28,974 nucleotides of DNA from UBA1724 sp963632245 (GTDB taxonomy: Bacteria; Verrucomicrobiota; Lentisphaeria; Oligosphaerales; Oligosphaeraceae), in NCBI GenBank assembly GCA_963632245.1, contig CAVGTF010000010.1, positions 1 through 28,974 of the forward strand, read 5' to 3'. The notes beneath the pieces are model-generated. The model did no database searches. It saw nothing but the letters and a program-made list of their open reading frames with translations, and had not been told where the DNA came from. Of the stretch, positions 21,831 through 28,899 are shown piece after piece. A program made the position numbers and the translations under genes. How positions within the stretch are numbered: the stretch's first letter is position 1; every line of letters starts with the position of its first letter.

Positions 21831-23657
21831 CTAGATGTGGGCCACGACCTGGCCGTCGCTAAGGGTGTCGCCCACGGAGACGTCGATGGACTTCACAACG
21901 CCGTCCGCGGGGGCGACGATGGGCTGCTCCATCTTCATGGCCTCGATCACCATGATCTCCTCACCGGCCTTCACGGCGTCACCCACGCTGGCGGTGATGC
22001 GGATCACCTGTCCGGGGAGGGGCACAGTGACGGGGGTTCCCTCGCCATTGCCAGCAGCGGGTGCGGCGGCGGGTGCGGCGGCCTGGGCGGCGCCGAAGGT
22101 GACGTTGTAGGACTTTCCGTTGACGGTCACGGTGGCGGCATCGCCGGCGCCGGAGGCATTCACCTGGTAGGCGGTGCCATTCACGTTCACGGTCACGGGG
22201 CCGGCGGGAGCCGCCTTCTTGGCGGAAGCGGCCTCGGCATAGCGCACGCCCATGGGACGCTCGCCCTTCAGGAACTTCAGGCCCTTCGGGTTGCTGGACT
22301 CGTCGCAGGTGGCGATGATGAAGATGTTCTCGTCGGTGACGGGCAGGCCGTTCTCCTCCAGGACCTTCTTCGCGTGGGCGATGCCCTTGTTGGGATCCTT
22401 GTCGTTCAGGGCGCGGGGATCCTCAGTGGTGGGCTCCAGCTTCAGCTGGGCGGCGGCCAGCTTCACGATCTCGGGATCGGGAGCAGCGGGGGTCTTGCCG
22501 AAGTATCCCAGGACCATCTTGCCGTATCCGGGAGTGATGGTCTTCCAGGTGCCCTGCATGACATTGGCGAAGGCCTGCTGGAAGTAGAACTGGCTCACGG
22601 GGGTCACGCTGGTGCCGAAGCCGCCCTTCTCGACGACTTCGCGCATGGCGGAGACCACCTCGGGGAACTTGTCCATGCAGTTGTTGTCCCGCATCATCTG
22701 GGTGTTGGCAGTCAGAGCGCCGCCGGGCAGGGGGCACAGGGTGATGAGGGGATTGGTGGTCTTGGCTTCGGGCGGGATCATGTACTTGGACATGCACTGC
22801 AGGAAGACGTCCTCCACCTTCATGATCTTCTCGGGATCCAGGTCCAGGGTGTACTCGGTGCCCTTGAAGGCGTGCCACATGGTCAGGATGTCGGGCTGGC
22901 TGGTGCCGCCGGACATGGGGCGCATGGCCAGGTCGATGATCTCCGCACCGCCCTCGATGGCCGCCATGTAGCACTGCACGGACATGTCCGCGGTGTCATG
23001 GGTATGCATCTCGATGGGGCAGTCCTTCTTGCCGGCGGCGTCCAGGCGGGCGCGGGCGCCCTTGATGGTCTCGCGGATGACGGCGGGCGGGCAGGTGCCG
23101 CTGGCGTCCTTGAAGCAGAGGGAGTCGAAGTGCATGCCGCTCTCCAGGATCTTGTCCAGGATTCCCAGGTAGAACTTGGGGCTGTGGGCCTCGGTCTGCA
23201 TGTTGGGAGGCAGACCCATCATGGTGATGGTGGTCTGGTGCTTCAGGCCGGCCTTGTGGATGCACTCGCCGCTGTAGCTGATGTTGCGGATGTCGTTGAG
23301 GGCATCGAAGTTGCGGATGGTGGTCATGCCGTGCTTCTTGAACATCTTCGCGTGCAGGTCGATGATGTCGCTGGACTGGCTGGAGAGGCCCACCACGTTG
23401 ACGCCACGGGCCAGGGTCTGCAGCTCCACGTCGTCACCCACGACCTTGCGGAAGGTGTCCATCATCTCGAAGGCATCCTCGCCGCAATAGAAGAAGGGGC
23501 TCTGGAACCGGGCGCCGCCGCCCACCTCCAGGTGTTTCCAGCCGGCTTCCACTGCCGCCTCGAGGGCGGGGAGGAAGTCCTTGGAGACCACGCGGGCGCC
23601 GATGACAGACTGGAAGCCGTCACGGAAGGAGGTGTCGAGGAAGCGGATTTTTTTCAT
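21831..23657 (-). CDS. oadA: Oxaloacetate decarboxylase alpha subunit (biotin carboxyltransferase)
   Basis: A 608-residue protein with a carboxyltransferase TIM barrel at the N-terminus. It starts MKKIRFLDTSFRDGFQS (the usual OadA motif is DTTLRDAHQS), followed by FKDASG and the metal-binding HTHD in IEMHTHDTADMS. A central PYC_OADA domain and an Ala/Pro-rich linker lead to a C-terminal biotinyl domain with EAMKM, biotin on Lys575. It transfers the carboxyl group from oxaloacetate to biotin in the cytoplasm for the OadB pump. The order gamma-alpha-beta agrees with known oad operons. AGGAG lies upstream of the start. The DTSFRDGFQS variant marks a distinct subgroup, so a pyruvate-carboxylase-like or related decarboxylase substrate cannot be fully excluded. 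Confidence 0.94.
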   Translation of the reverse strand: MKKIRFLDTSFRDGFQSVIGARVVSKDFLPALEAAVEAGWKHLEVGGGARFQSPFFYCGEDAFEMMDTFRKVVGDDVELQTLARGVNVVGLSSQSSDIIDLHAKMFKKHGMTTIRNFDALNDIRNISYSGECIHKAGLKHQTTITMMGLPPNMQTEAHSPKFYLGILDKILESGMHFDSLCFKDASGTCPPAVIRETIKGARARLDAAGKKDCPIEMHTHDTADMSVQCYMAAIEGGAEIIDLAMRPMSGGTSQPDILTMWHAFKGTEYTLDLDPEKIMKVEDVFLQCMSKYMIPPEAKTTNPLITLCPLPGGALTANTQMMRDNNCMDKFPEVVSAMREVVEKGGFGTSVTPVSQFYFQQAFANVMQGTWKTITPGYGKMVLGYFGKTPAAPDPEIVKLAAAQLKLEPTTEDPRALNDKDPNKGIAHAKKVLEENGLPVTDENIFIIATCDESSNPKGLKFLKGERPMGVRYAEAASAKKAAPAGPVTVNVNGTAYQVNASGAGDAATVTVNGKSYNVTFGAAQAAAPAAAPAAGNGEGTPVTVPLPGQVIRITASVGDAVKAGEEIMVIEAMKMEQPIVAPADGVVKSIDVSVGDTLSDGQVVAHI

Positions 23658-23747
23658 GGATACTTTTCTCCTTTGAGGTAGGAAAGGGGAGGGTGTAGGT
23701 TGATTTAGGGAATGAATTGGAAAGGATGACTGCTCTCTGCTGCTCGG

Positions 23748-23978
23748 CTAGAGTCGTCCGCTCTGGCGCAGTGCGGCGGCGATGACGGCGACGGCCTCGG
23801 TGTCATCGGCCTTCTGGGCGGCGGGCTTCTTCTTGACGGGCTTGGTGGGGTCGGGCAGCAGGTAGGCGTACTTGGCGGCTAGCTTGGCGAAATACTCCGT
23901 GATCCAGACCTGGATGCAAAGGAACACGAGGACGAATCCCATGCCGAAAAGCAAGAGGATGGCTGCACTGGCGAACAT
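23748..23978 (-). CDS. oadG: Oxaloacetate decarboxylase gamma subunit
   Basis: A 76-residue protein with one N-terminal transmembrane helix (about 5-27, AAILLLFGMGFVLVFLCIQV), then ITEYFAKLAAKY, a proline/lysine linker and a charged alpha-helical tail. This is the layout of OadG, which anchors and assembles the alpha and beta subunits. It is the first gene of the oad operon, 90 nt before oadA, with AAGGAG upstream of the ATG. The sequence alone is weak evidence; length, topology and position make the call. Confidence 0.88.
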   Translation of the reverse strand: MFASAAILLLFGMGFVLVFLCIQVWITEYFAKLAAKYAYLLPDPTKPVKKKPAAQKADDTEAVAVIAAALRQSGRL

Positions 23979-24095
23979 GGTTTAGATACTCCTTTGGGGG
24001 GATTTCTACAAGTACGGTTGGAAACGAAGGGAAGGGGGAGTCGCGGCCGGAAGGGGACTCTCCTTTATCCTGGTCTCCCAGACCTCGACGACGCG

Positions 24096-24120
24096 AAAAA
24101 AACACCCCTGACGGGCGTTT
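24096..24120 (-). terminator. Hairpin plus T7 tract in the oadG leader region
   Basis: On the minus strand ACGCCC-GTCA-GGGGTGT (one bulge) is followed at once by a run of seven T. It lies about 120 nt upstream of oadG and 490 nt after the helicase stop codon. It could end helicase transcription or act as a leader attenuator for the oad operon. The stem is short, so confidence is modest. Confidence 0.45.
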
Positions 24121-24228
24121 GGCGAAACCCGATAATATAACCCCCCCTCTTCCACTTTCGGATCCTTTCGGCTCAATACGGGATTTCTTTCTCTATAGGA
24201 GAGGGCGGATGGGCTCTCTCGCCCATAG

Positions 24229-24315
24229 GTAGTAGGGAGAAGGTAGTAGGGAGAAGGTAGTAGGGAGAAGGTAGGGAGGGAGAAGGTAGGGAGGGAGAAG
24301 GTAGGGAGGGAGAAG
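24229..24315. repeat. Short tandem array: 3 x 14 bp plus 3 x 15 bp
   Basis: Three perfect copies of GTAGTAGGGAGAAG (24229-24242, 24243-24256, 24257-24270) are followed by three perfect copies of GTAGGGAGGGAGAAG (24271-24285, 24286-24300, 24301-24315). The strand is almost purely purine. This is a variable-number tandem repeat candidate; copy number probably changes by slippage. Confidence 0.95.
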
Positions 24316-24400
24316 AGCCGCGCAGCGACCGTACAACTAACAGCTAAGAACTAACTACTAACTACTTTCGCCGCAAGACGTTGCGGTGCCTGCGGCGCTC

Positions 24401-24592
24401 TTCCGCCTACCGGCGGTGCCATGCATTGCACACTGCGCGCCAGCGCAAACTCCTAACTCCAACTGCGCGCCAATTATTGGGCGCGCTTGGCGCACGCGCC
24501 GGTAAATTCCGGCGCGGGGTTTCGGCTTCTCGAAGCCGAAACCCTGGCCAAACTTCCTCCTTCCTTCCTCCCTCCTCCTTCCTACTTTTTTT
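24401..24592. repeat. Left inverted-repeat arm flanking the NERD-helicase gene
   Basis: Reading along the plus strand: TTCCGCCTACCGGC, a variable spacer, hairpin GCGCGCCAATTATTGGGCGC (24465-24486), TTGGCGCACGCGCCGG, GGCGCGGGGTTTCGGC with its inverted partner GCCGAAACCC, TGGCCAAAC, then a pure pyrimidine tract (24553-24582) and T7. Each module recurs in the same order on the opposite strand at 26231-26382. The arm ends about 24 nt before the stop codon of the helicase gene. Confidence 0.88.
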
Positions 24593-24594
24593 GT

Positions 24595-24639
24595 ATCATC
24601 CTGAAATCGTGCGCCTTAGCGCGCAGATTTCAGGATGAT
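24595..24639 (-). repeat. Palindrome spanning the stop codon of the NERD-helicase gene
   Basis: ATCATCCTGAAATC (24595-24608) is the perfect reverse complement of GATTTCAGGATGAT (24626-24639). Five more pairs follow after one bulge, with a 6-nt loop containing the TAA stop codon. The right half encodes the last residues of the protein. No T-tract follows on the minus strand, so it is not a standard terminator. The central GTGCGCCTTAGCGCGC resembles the hairpin at 9941-9956. Confidence 0.85.
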
Positions 24640-26223
24640 CAGCAGGTGTGTGGCGCGGCTCATGGCGGTATATCGGCCGGTCTTTTGCCAGCGTGGGTCG
24701 TCGTCGTTGACCTCCAGGAGGATGACGACGCGGGATTCGCAGCCCTTGAACTTCATATAGGTGAAGTATCGCAGTTCTCCGGCGTCGTTGATGGCGAAGG
24801 TGTTTTCCACGATACGGAATTTTCCGACGGTCGGGTCTTTTCCCAGGCAGGTATTTGCCAGGGAGTGTGCGCCCAGGATCACCACATCGGCTTGCGGGAC
24901 TCGTTCCACGGCGAAGAGGGTATTCAGGACGCTCTCCAGATTTTTGCGGCAGTCGCCTTCCAGGACCATGACATCGGCGCCCTCGGGAGTGCCGTCCATG
25001 GCGAGCATCTTCTGGTCGTGGTAGGGCCTCAGCGCCTGGATGATCTTCCGGGTATTCCGGCAGTTCCGGCAGAGGGTGACGGGCGGCGTTGCCATGTCGG
25101 GCAGATGGAGTTCGTCGCGGAAGATATTCTGTTCCGGGTCATAGAAGACGTAGAATTGACCATCGGGCTTGACCAGCCGGAGGATGACCCTCCACATAAT
25201 GGGGGTGAAGTCCTGTCCTTCGTCCACGATGACGGCGTCGAAGGTGAAGGGGTACATGTCTAGGTGATTCCCCATGACTTGCGGCATGCTTTCCTCGTAG
25301 AATCGTGGGTCGTCGACATGCTTTTCGTAGTCTTGTTTCGTGGCGTTTAGGGTATCGGCGCAGAAGCGGAAGAAGGTCATTGCCTGGACAGGGCTGTAGT
25401 CCTTTTCGAGATTCTTCTGGATCTTCTTTGCCAGGAGTTCGTTGTAGCAGAGCAAGAGGACCTCCTTGCCTTCGTCGGCGAGCATCCGTGCCTTCTTGAG
25501 GGCCAGGACGGTCTTGCCGGTGCCCGCGCCGCCGCGGATGAGGAGTCGCGGAAAGGCCTCCATGGCCTCCATGATGGTGGTCTGTTCTGCGGTGAGCCGT
25601 TCAAAGACCCGGGAGTCCTCTTCCAAGCGGAAGGGAAGGCGTCGCGGCAGCTCGAATTCCGGTTCCAGGGCATTTAGGATCTCTTCCTCATCCAGATGCA
25701 AATCGGCGCGCAGGCCCTTGGGGAGCGGCGTCATGTCCAGGAGCTGGAAGAGGAATTCCTCCAGGTCTCCCTTGAGCTCTTCCCGGCATATGGTGAGTCC
25801 GCGGGCCTCGGCAGGCCAGGGAATGCGCGCTCCCTGGCATCGGGGAAAACAGAGCGCGTGTGCGATGCGGAGGGGCGCCTCCCGGTTCAGCTTCTCCCGT
25901 AACAGCGCCTTGATGGCGTATTTGTTCTTGCGCACCTGTGCCATGGGCGTGATGGGAGTGCCGTCCTGGAACCACTTCCCTTCCCGATAGGCAATCTCGC
26001 CACCCTTTACCTCCAGGATGACCATGCCGCGCGTGGGATGATACAGGACGAAGTCGATCTCGCCGTCGTGCAGCATTCCCTCTTGGTCGCGGCTGACATA
26101 CGGGAAGTTGTGCAGCACGATCCACTGGGGCGAGAGCTTCGATTCCAGGGCATCGAAGACCGCCTTTTCGGCCTCCGAGGCCTTCGGACGATCTTCAGGT
26201 AGACGCGGTATGAAACGAGGCAT
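24616..26223 (-). CDS. NERD-domain nuclease fused to UvrD-like superfamily 1 helicase
   Basis: A 535-residue protein. The N-terminal NERD domain (about 10-150) has the nuclease-type core GEIDFVLYHPTRGMVILEVK, with candidate catalytic Asp57, Glu71 and Lys73. The helicase/NTPase part has Walker A GGAGTGKT at 231-238, motif Ia-like LLLCYNELLAKKI, Walker B VIVDEGQD at 331-338, LCRNCRNTRKI (motif IV-like), and motif VI YTAMSRATHLLIIL near the C-terminus. NERD-helicases are thought to process DNA and often occur in accessory or defence regions. The gene stands alone and is bracketed by inverted-repeat arms, one ending 7 nt before its start codon. No Shine-Dalgarno sequence or promoter is obvious. 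The domain call is secure; a defence role is inference. Confidence 0.9.
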   Translation of the reverse strand: MPRFIPRLPEDRPKASEAEKAVFDALESKLSPQWIVLHNFPYVSRDQEGMLHDGEIDFVLYHPTRGMVILEVKGGEIAYREGKWFQDGTPITPMAQVRKNKYAIKALLREKLNREAPLRIAHALCFPRCQGARIPWPAEARGLTICREELKGDLEEFLFQLLDMTPLPKGLRADLHLDEEEILNALEPEFELPRRLPFRLEEDSRVFERLTAEQTTIMEAMEAFPRLLIRGGAGTGKTVLALKKARMLADEGKEVLLLCYNELLAKKIQKNLEKDYSPVQAMTFFRFCADTLNATKQDYEKHVDDPRFYEESMPQVMGNHLDMYPFTFDAVIVDEGQDFTPIMWRVILRLVKPDGQFYVFYDPEQNIFRDELHLPDMATPPVTLCRNCRNTRKIIQALRPYHDQKMLAMDGTPEGADVMVLEGDCRKNLESVLNTLFAVERVPQADVVILGAHSLANTCLGKDPTVGKFRIVENTFAINDAGELRYFTYMKFKGCESRVVILLEVNDDDPRWQKTGRYTAMSRATHLLIILKSAR

Positions 26224-26230
26224 AGGTGTG

Positions 26231-26382
26231 AAAAAGGAGGAAGGAGGAGGGAGGAAGGAGGAAGTTTGGCCAGGGTTTCGGCCCCGCCGAAACCCCGCGC
26301 CGATCCGGCGCGTGCGCCAAGCGCGCCCGAATTGGCGCGCTGAATTAAAAAGTTAGAAATGGCACTGCCGGTAGGCGGAAGA
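26231..26382. repeat. Right inverted-repeat arm flanking the NERD-helicase gene
   Basis: Reading along the plus strand: A5 and a pure purine tract (26231-26264), GTTTGGCCAGGGTTTCGGC with partner GCCGAAACCCCGCGCC, CCGGCGCGTGCGCCAA, hairpin GCGCGCCCGAATTGGCGCGC (26321-26340), a spacer, then GCCGGTAGGCGGAAGA (26367-26382). It is the inverted counterpart of 24401-24592, shorter mainly because of small gaps and a shorter spacer. Confidence 0.88.
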
Positions 26383-26774
26383 AATTAAGCGGGGGAGCGG
26401 GGGCGCAGTCCCCGTCCTTTCGTTATTTTCGCCTGCAACAGAAACTGCCGTCCCTTTAGCGAAGCGCAACCGCCATTTGGGGCGGAACGCTTGCTGCGCC
26501 TTACGGGGTAGCTGCTAGCCATTGTCTTGCCAGGTACTAATTGCAAAGGAACGCGTGCGAACGGAGGCGGGACGCTTTTATTGTGTTTTCGCGAAAATGT
26601 CAAATGTATCCTGTCCGAAGGAGGCGGGAGAGGCCTTTTGGGGGAGTTTGCAGAAAAATGGGCATCGTGCGGGGGTGAAGCGCGTTAGTGTCTTATTTTT
26701 TGTCGTAGGAATCTGTTAGTATTTGGTTAAAATTGTTGGTGTAAAGCAAGTTTTTTGCAAAAAATGAATGGAAA

Positions 26775-26795
26775 TTGCAAAAAAGTGTTTATAAT
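26775..26795 (+). promoter_or_regulatory. Promoter region of the Lys/Ala-rich protein gene
   Basis: A perfect TATAAT (26790-26795) lies in an AT-rich stretch 103 nt before the start codon. TTGCAA (26775-26780) is too close (9 nt) to serve as a standard -35 box, but TTGCAAAAAA-type sequence occurs twice (about 26755 and 26775), so an activator or alternative sigma factor may be involved. The -10 box is convincing, the rest is not. Confidence 0.55.
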
Positions 26796-26898
26796 ATCAT
26801 TGATGTCGGAAAAGGTCCGAGATCTGAAGCGGTTGTGAGGTTACAGGAATAACTGCTTTACCCGTAAACACAGGAACAAACAGGAGAATCTTTTTATT

Positions 26899-27225
26899 AT
26901 GGCACAAGCAAAGAAGCGTGTTCGTCGTGGTTTTGCTCAGATCTTGAGCGACAAGATCGTGAAGAAGTACGCCGAGAAGGTGGCTGAGGACATTTTGAAG
27001 AAGTCCGTTGAGGCCGTTGCCGATGTGGTGGCAGATCTGGATGCCGCGAAGAAGGCGAAGAAGGAGGCGGAGAAGGCCGCTAAGCGCCAGGCGAAGAAGG
27101 ATGCCAAGGCCGCCGCGAAGAAGGCTGCAAAAGCCAAGAAGAAGGTCCGCCGTCCCAGCACCCGCCTGCTGAAGAAGTATTCCCGCGAACAGCTGGAGAA
27201 CTATCTGAAGAAGATGGAGCAATAG
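26899..27225 (+). CDS. Lysine/alanine-rich histone H1-like protein
   Basis: A 108-residue, strongly basic protein with about a quarter of its residues lysine. The N-terminus is a basic helix (QAKKRVRRGFAQILSDK), the middle has acidic-hydrophobic heptads (VAEDILKKSVEAVADVV), and then a low-complexity run of Ala/Lys repeats of the KKAKKEAEKAAK type. The C-terminus RRPSTRLLKKYSREQLENYL is more complex. The composition resembles bacterial H1-like proteins such as chlamydial Hc1, which bind DNA through Lys/Ala tails; a chromatin role is inferred. AGGAGA lies 12 nt upstream of the ATG, and a TATAAT box at 26790. No close family was recognised; a ribosome-associated protein is an alternative. Confidence 0.75.
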   Translation: MAQAKKRVRRGFAQILSDKIVKKYAEKVAEDILKKSVEAVADVVADLDAAKKAKKEAEKAAKRQAKKDAKAAAKKAAKAKKKVRRPSTRLLKKYSREQLENYLKKMEQ

Positions 27226-27379
27226 CCTCCTCTTTCCTATTTCTCTCCCGGAGGACATTTCCCTTTGGGAGGGGACACTGCTCGCGCCGCCCGCGTTTCC
27301 CGTCTACCGTGGAAGCCGGCGGCGCATTTGCTATCTATCCGGAAATCCCCCGAAACCATCGCGATAAAAGTCGCGATGT

Positions 27380-27486
27380 CGCGATATCCGGACATATGTC
27401 GCGGTTCCCGATCATCCATCGCGATATCCGAACATATGTCGCGGTGGATCTCGACATATGTCGCGGTCCTCGGCATATCTCGCGGT
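27380..27486. repeat. Cluster of CGCGATATCCG / ACATATGTCGCGGT palindromic repeats
   Basis: A 26-bp unit (CGCGATATCC, G, R, ACATATGTCGCGGT) occurs at 27380-27405 and 27420-27445 with one mismatch. Shorter copies are CGACATATGTCGCGGT (27452-27467) and the degenerate CGGCATATCTCGCGGT (27471-27486). GACATATGTC is itself a palindrome. TCGCGAT half-units also occur at about 27359, 27371 and 27379. The cluster ends 34 nt before the flavoprotein start codon, which would suit an operator array, but a mobile-repeat origin is equally possible. Confidence 0.85.
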
Positions 27487-27520
27487 TCCTAGCACCACTG
27501 TTGATTTCTTTTCATAACCA

Positions 27521-28159
27521 ATGAGCAAAGTCCTACTTGTCAATGGCAGTCCCCACGAGCGCGGCTGCACTTATACGGCGTTGCGCGAGGTCTCTCGTCA
27601 GCTGGAGTCCCTGGGTGTAGAATCGGAGATCTTCTGGATTGGTGAGGCTGGCGCGTTGAAGGCGGGCAGTTGCCGTGGGTGTGGTTTTTGCCGGGAGCAT
27701 GGACGGTGTGTCTTTGACGACGCGGTGAATCGTTTCGCGGGGCTTGCGGAGAGTGCGCAGGGTTTTGTCTTCGGATCCCCGGTGCACTTTGCGGCGCCCT
27801 GCGGGGATATCCTTTCTTTCATGAGCCGCCTCTTCTACAGTGCTGGTGCGCGGGTGCTCTCTGGAAAGCCCGCGGCATCGGTGGTCAGTTGCCGTCGCGG
27901 TGGCGCCACTGCGGCCCTGGACGCCATGAACAAGTTCTATCCCATCTCGGGAATGCCCATGGTGCCCTCCCAGTATTGGAACATGGTCCACGGGAATTGT
28001 GCCGCGGAGGTGGAGAAGGACCTGGAGGGCCTCCAGATCATGCGAAATCTGGCCGTGAAGATGGCCTGGATGATCCGGAGCTTCGAGGCGGGTAGGGCGG
28101 CCGGCGTGTCGGAACCCGTCCTCGCCGAAGAACGCTGCATCACGAACTTCATCCGATGA
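27521..28159 (+). CDS. Isf-like iron-sulfur flavoprotein / NADPH-dependent FMN reductase family
   Basis: A 212-residue flavodoxin-fold protein. The N-terminal VLLVNGSPHERGCTYTAL is the FMN phosphate-binding loop (GSPxxxGxT). Cys51-x2-Cys54-x2-Cys57-x5-Cys63 matches the compact [4Fe-4S] motif of iron-sulfur flavoproteins of anaerobes. FVFGSPVHFAAPCGDILSFM is the second flavin-binding segment. Isf proteins transfer electrons and may help reduce oxygen or peroxide; the exact substrate here is unknown. Start context: no Shine-Dalgarno sequence, and the palindromic repeat cluster lies just upstream. The stop codon overlaps the aat start (ATGA), so the two genes are cotranscribed. Confidence 0.88.
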   Translation: MSKVLLVNGSPHERGCTYTALREVSRQLESLGVESEIFWIGEAGALKAGSCRGCGFCREHGRCVFDDAVNRFAGLAESAQGFVFGSPVHFAAPCGDILSFMSRLFYSAGARVLSGKPAASVVSCRRGGATAALDAMNKFYPISGMPMVPSQYWNMVHGNCAAEVEKDLEGLQIMRNLAVKMAWMIRSFEAGRAAGVSEPVLAEERCITNFIR

Positions 28160-28899
28160 GCCAGGAGGGCGATTCCATTTGGACGAAGGAACTGCGCGCT
28201 CTCTGGCGGGCGGCACCCTGGCGCTTCCAGAGCATCTTCCCGCCGCCGGAAGAGTCCCTGGAGGATGGCGCACTGTGCTACAGCGAGGGACTGGACTGCG
28301 CCATGCTCCTGGATGCCTACTACCACGGGATCTTCCCATGGCCCTATGAGGAGGAGACCATCCTCTGGGCCTCACCACCCATGCGCGGAATCCTTCCCCT
28401 GGAGGAATTCCACATCCGGAAGAGCCTCCTGCGGGAATGGAAGAAGACGCCCTTCACCTTTCGCATCGATAGCTGCTTCCTGCGGGTGATCCAGGAGTGC
28501 GCGAAAGCGCCGCGACCCGATGGACCCGGCACCTGGATCACCCAGAAGATGATCCGCGCATATCACAATTTCCATAAGATGGGATACGCCCATAGCTTCG
28601 AGGCCTTTACGCCCGACGGCGAATTGGCCGGCGGACTCTACGGCGTGATCATCGGGAGAGTCTTCTGTGGGGAAAGCATGTTCTTCAAGGTCTCCGGCGC
28701 CTCAAAACACGCATTCTGCTTCGCCGCTCAAGTGCTCCAGAAGGCAGGAATCACCCTCGTGGATACCCAAATGGTCACACCACTCTCGCAGTCCTTCGGC
28801 GCACGGGAGGTCCCACGGGAGGAATACCTCGCTCGACTGGAAGAACTCCGCGACGATCAGCCCACCACTCTGGAAGACACGCCGCCGTTGAAAGGGTAG
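28156..28899 (+). CDS. aat: Leucyl/phenylalanyl-tRNA--protein transferase
   Basis: A 247-residue protein. Family motifs are YYHGIFPWPYEE, LWASPPMRGILP, FHIRKSLL, GTWITQKMIRAYHNFHKMGY, AHSFEAF, and GGLYGVIIGRVFCGESMF with VSGASKHAF. Finally LVDTQMVTPLSQSFGA sits near the C-terminus. Aat adds Leu or Phe from aminoacyl-tRNA to proteins with N-terminal Arg or Lys, marking them for ClpS/ClpAP degradation (N-degron pathway). The length is normal, with an N-terminal extension of some 25 residues before the FPPPEESL motif. It overlaps the flavoprotein gene by 4 nt. Confidence 0.96.
   Translation: MSQEGDSIWTKELRALWRAAPWRFQSIFPPPEESLEDGALCYSEGLDCAMLLDAYYHGIFPWPYEEETILWASPPMRGILPLEEFHIRKSLLREWKKTPFTFRIDSCFLRVIQECAKAPRPDGPGTWITQKMIRAYHNFHKMGYAHSFEAFTPDGELAGGLYGVIIGRVFCGESMFFKVSGASKHAFCFAAQVLQKAGITLVDTQMVTPLSQSFGAREVPREEYLARLEELRDDQPTTLEDTPPLKG

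Larger units (their letters stand above)
23979..24615. other. 637-bp intergenic region: oad leader, short tandem repeats, left inverted-repeat arm
   Basis: From oadG outward it contains a possible hairpin with T7 tract (24096-24120) and a TATATT-like box on the minus strand (24134-24139). Next come a hairpin ATGGGC/GCCCAT (24209-24226), a 14/15-bp tandem array (24229-24315), CCGCGCAGCG (24318-24327, also seen inverted at 9999-10008) and CTAACTAC repeats (about 24331-24365). The left inverted-repeat arm (24401-24592) and the palindrome at the helicase stop codon follow. No gene is supported. Confidence 0.65.
26224..26898. other. 675-bp divergent intergenic region: right inverted-repeat arm and AT-rich promoter region
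   Basis: It contains the right arm (26231-26382) and GCGGGGGAGCGGGGGCGCAG (about 26388-26407), which resembles the G-rich part of the 147-bp repeat. A hairpin CCGCCATTTGGGGCGG (about 26470-26485) and a TAGCTGCTAGCC/CAGGTACTAATT segment (about 26508-26541) like the window start come next. An AT-rich promoter region (about 26690-26800) for the plus-strand gene follows. The stretch 26545-26690 shows nothing recognisable. Confidence 0.6.

Noticed and set aside
19943..23681. Long plus-strand open frames (586 and 740 codons) opposite oadB and oadA
   Set aside because: They are antisense shadows produced by GC-rich third positions. Their translations are His/Gly/Asp-rich low complexity, while the minus strand encodes complete OadB and OadA.
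24595..24639. Intrinsic terminator of the helicase gene
   Set aside because: The stem is strong, but the minus strand continues with ATACAAAAAAAG rather than a T-tract.
26385..26603. A 72-codon frame on the minus strand in the repeat region
   Set aside because: It runs through the repeat modules, has no ribosome binding site and no protein-like composition.
27359..27486. CRISPR array or tRNA-like structure in the CATATG repeats
   Set aside because: Units are irregularly spaced, overlap each other and are palindromic around CATATG; no cloverleaf can be formed.
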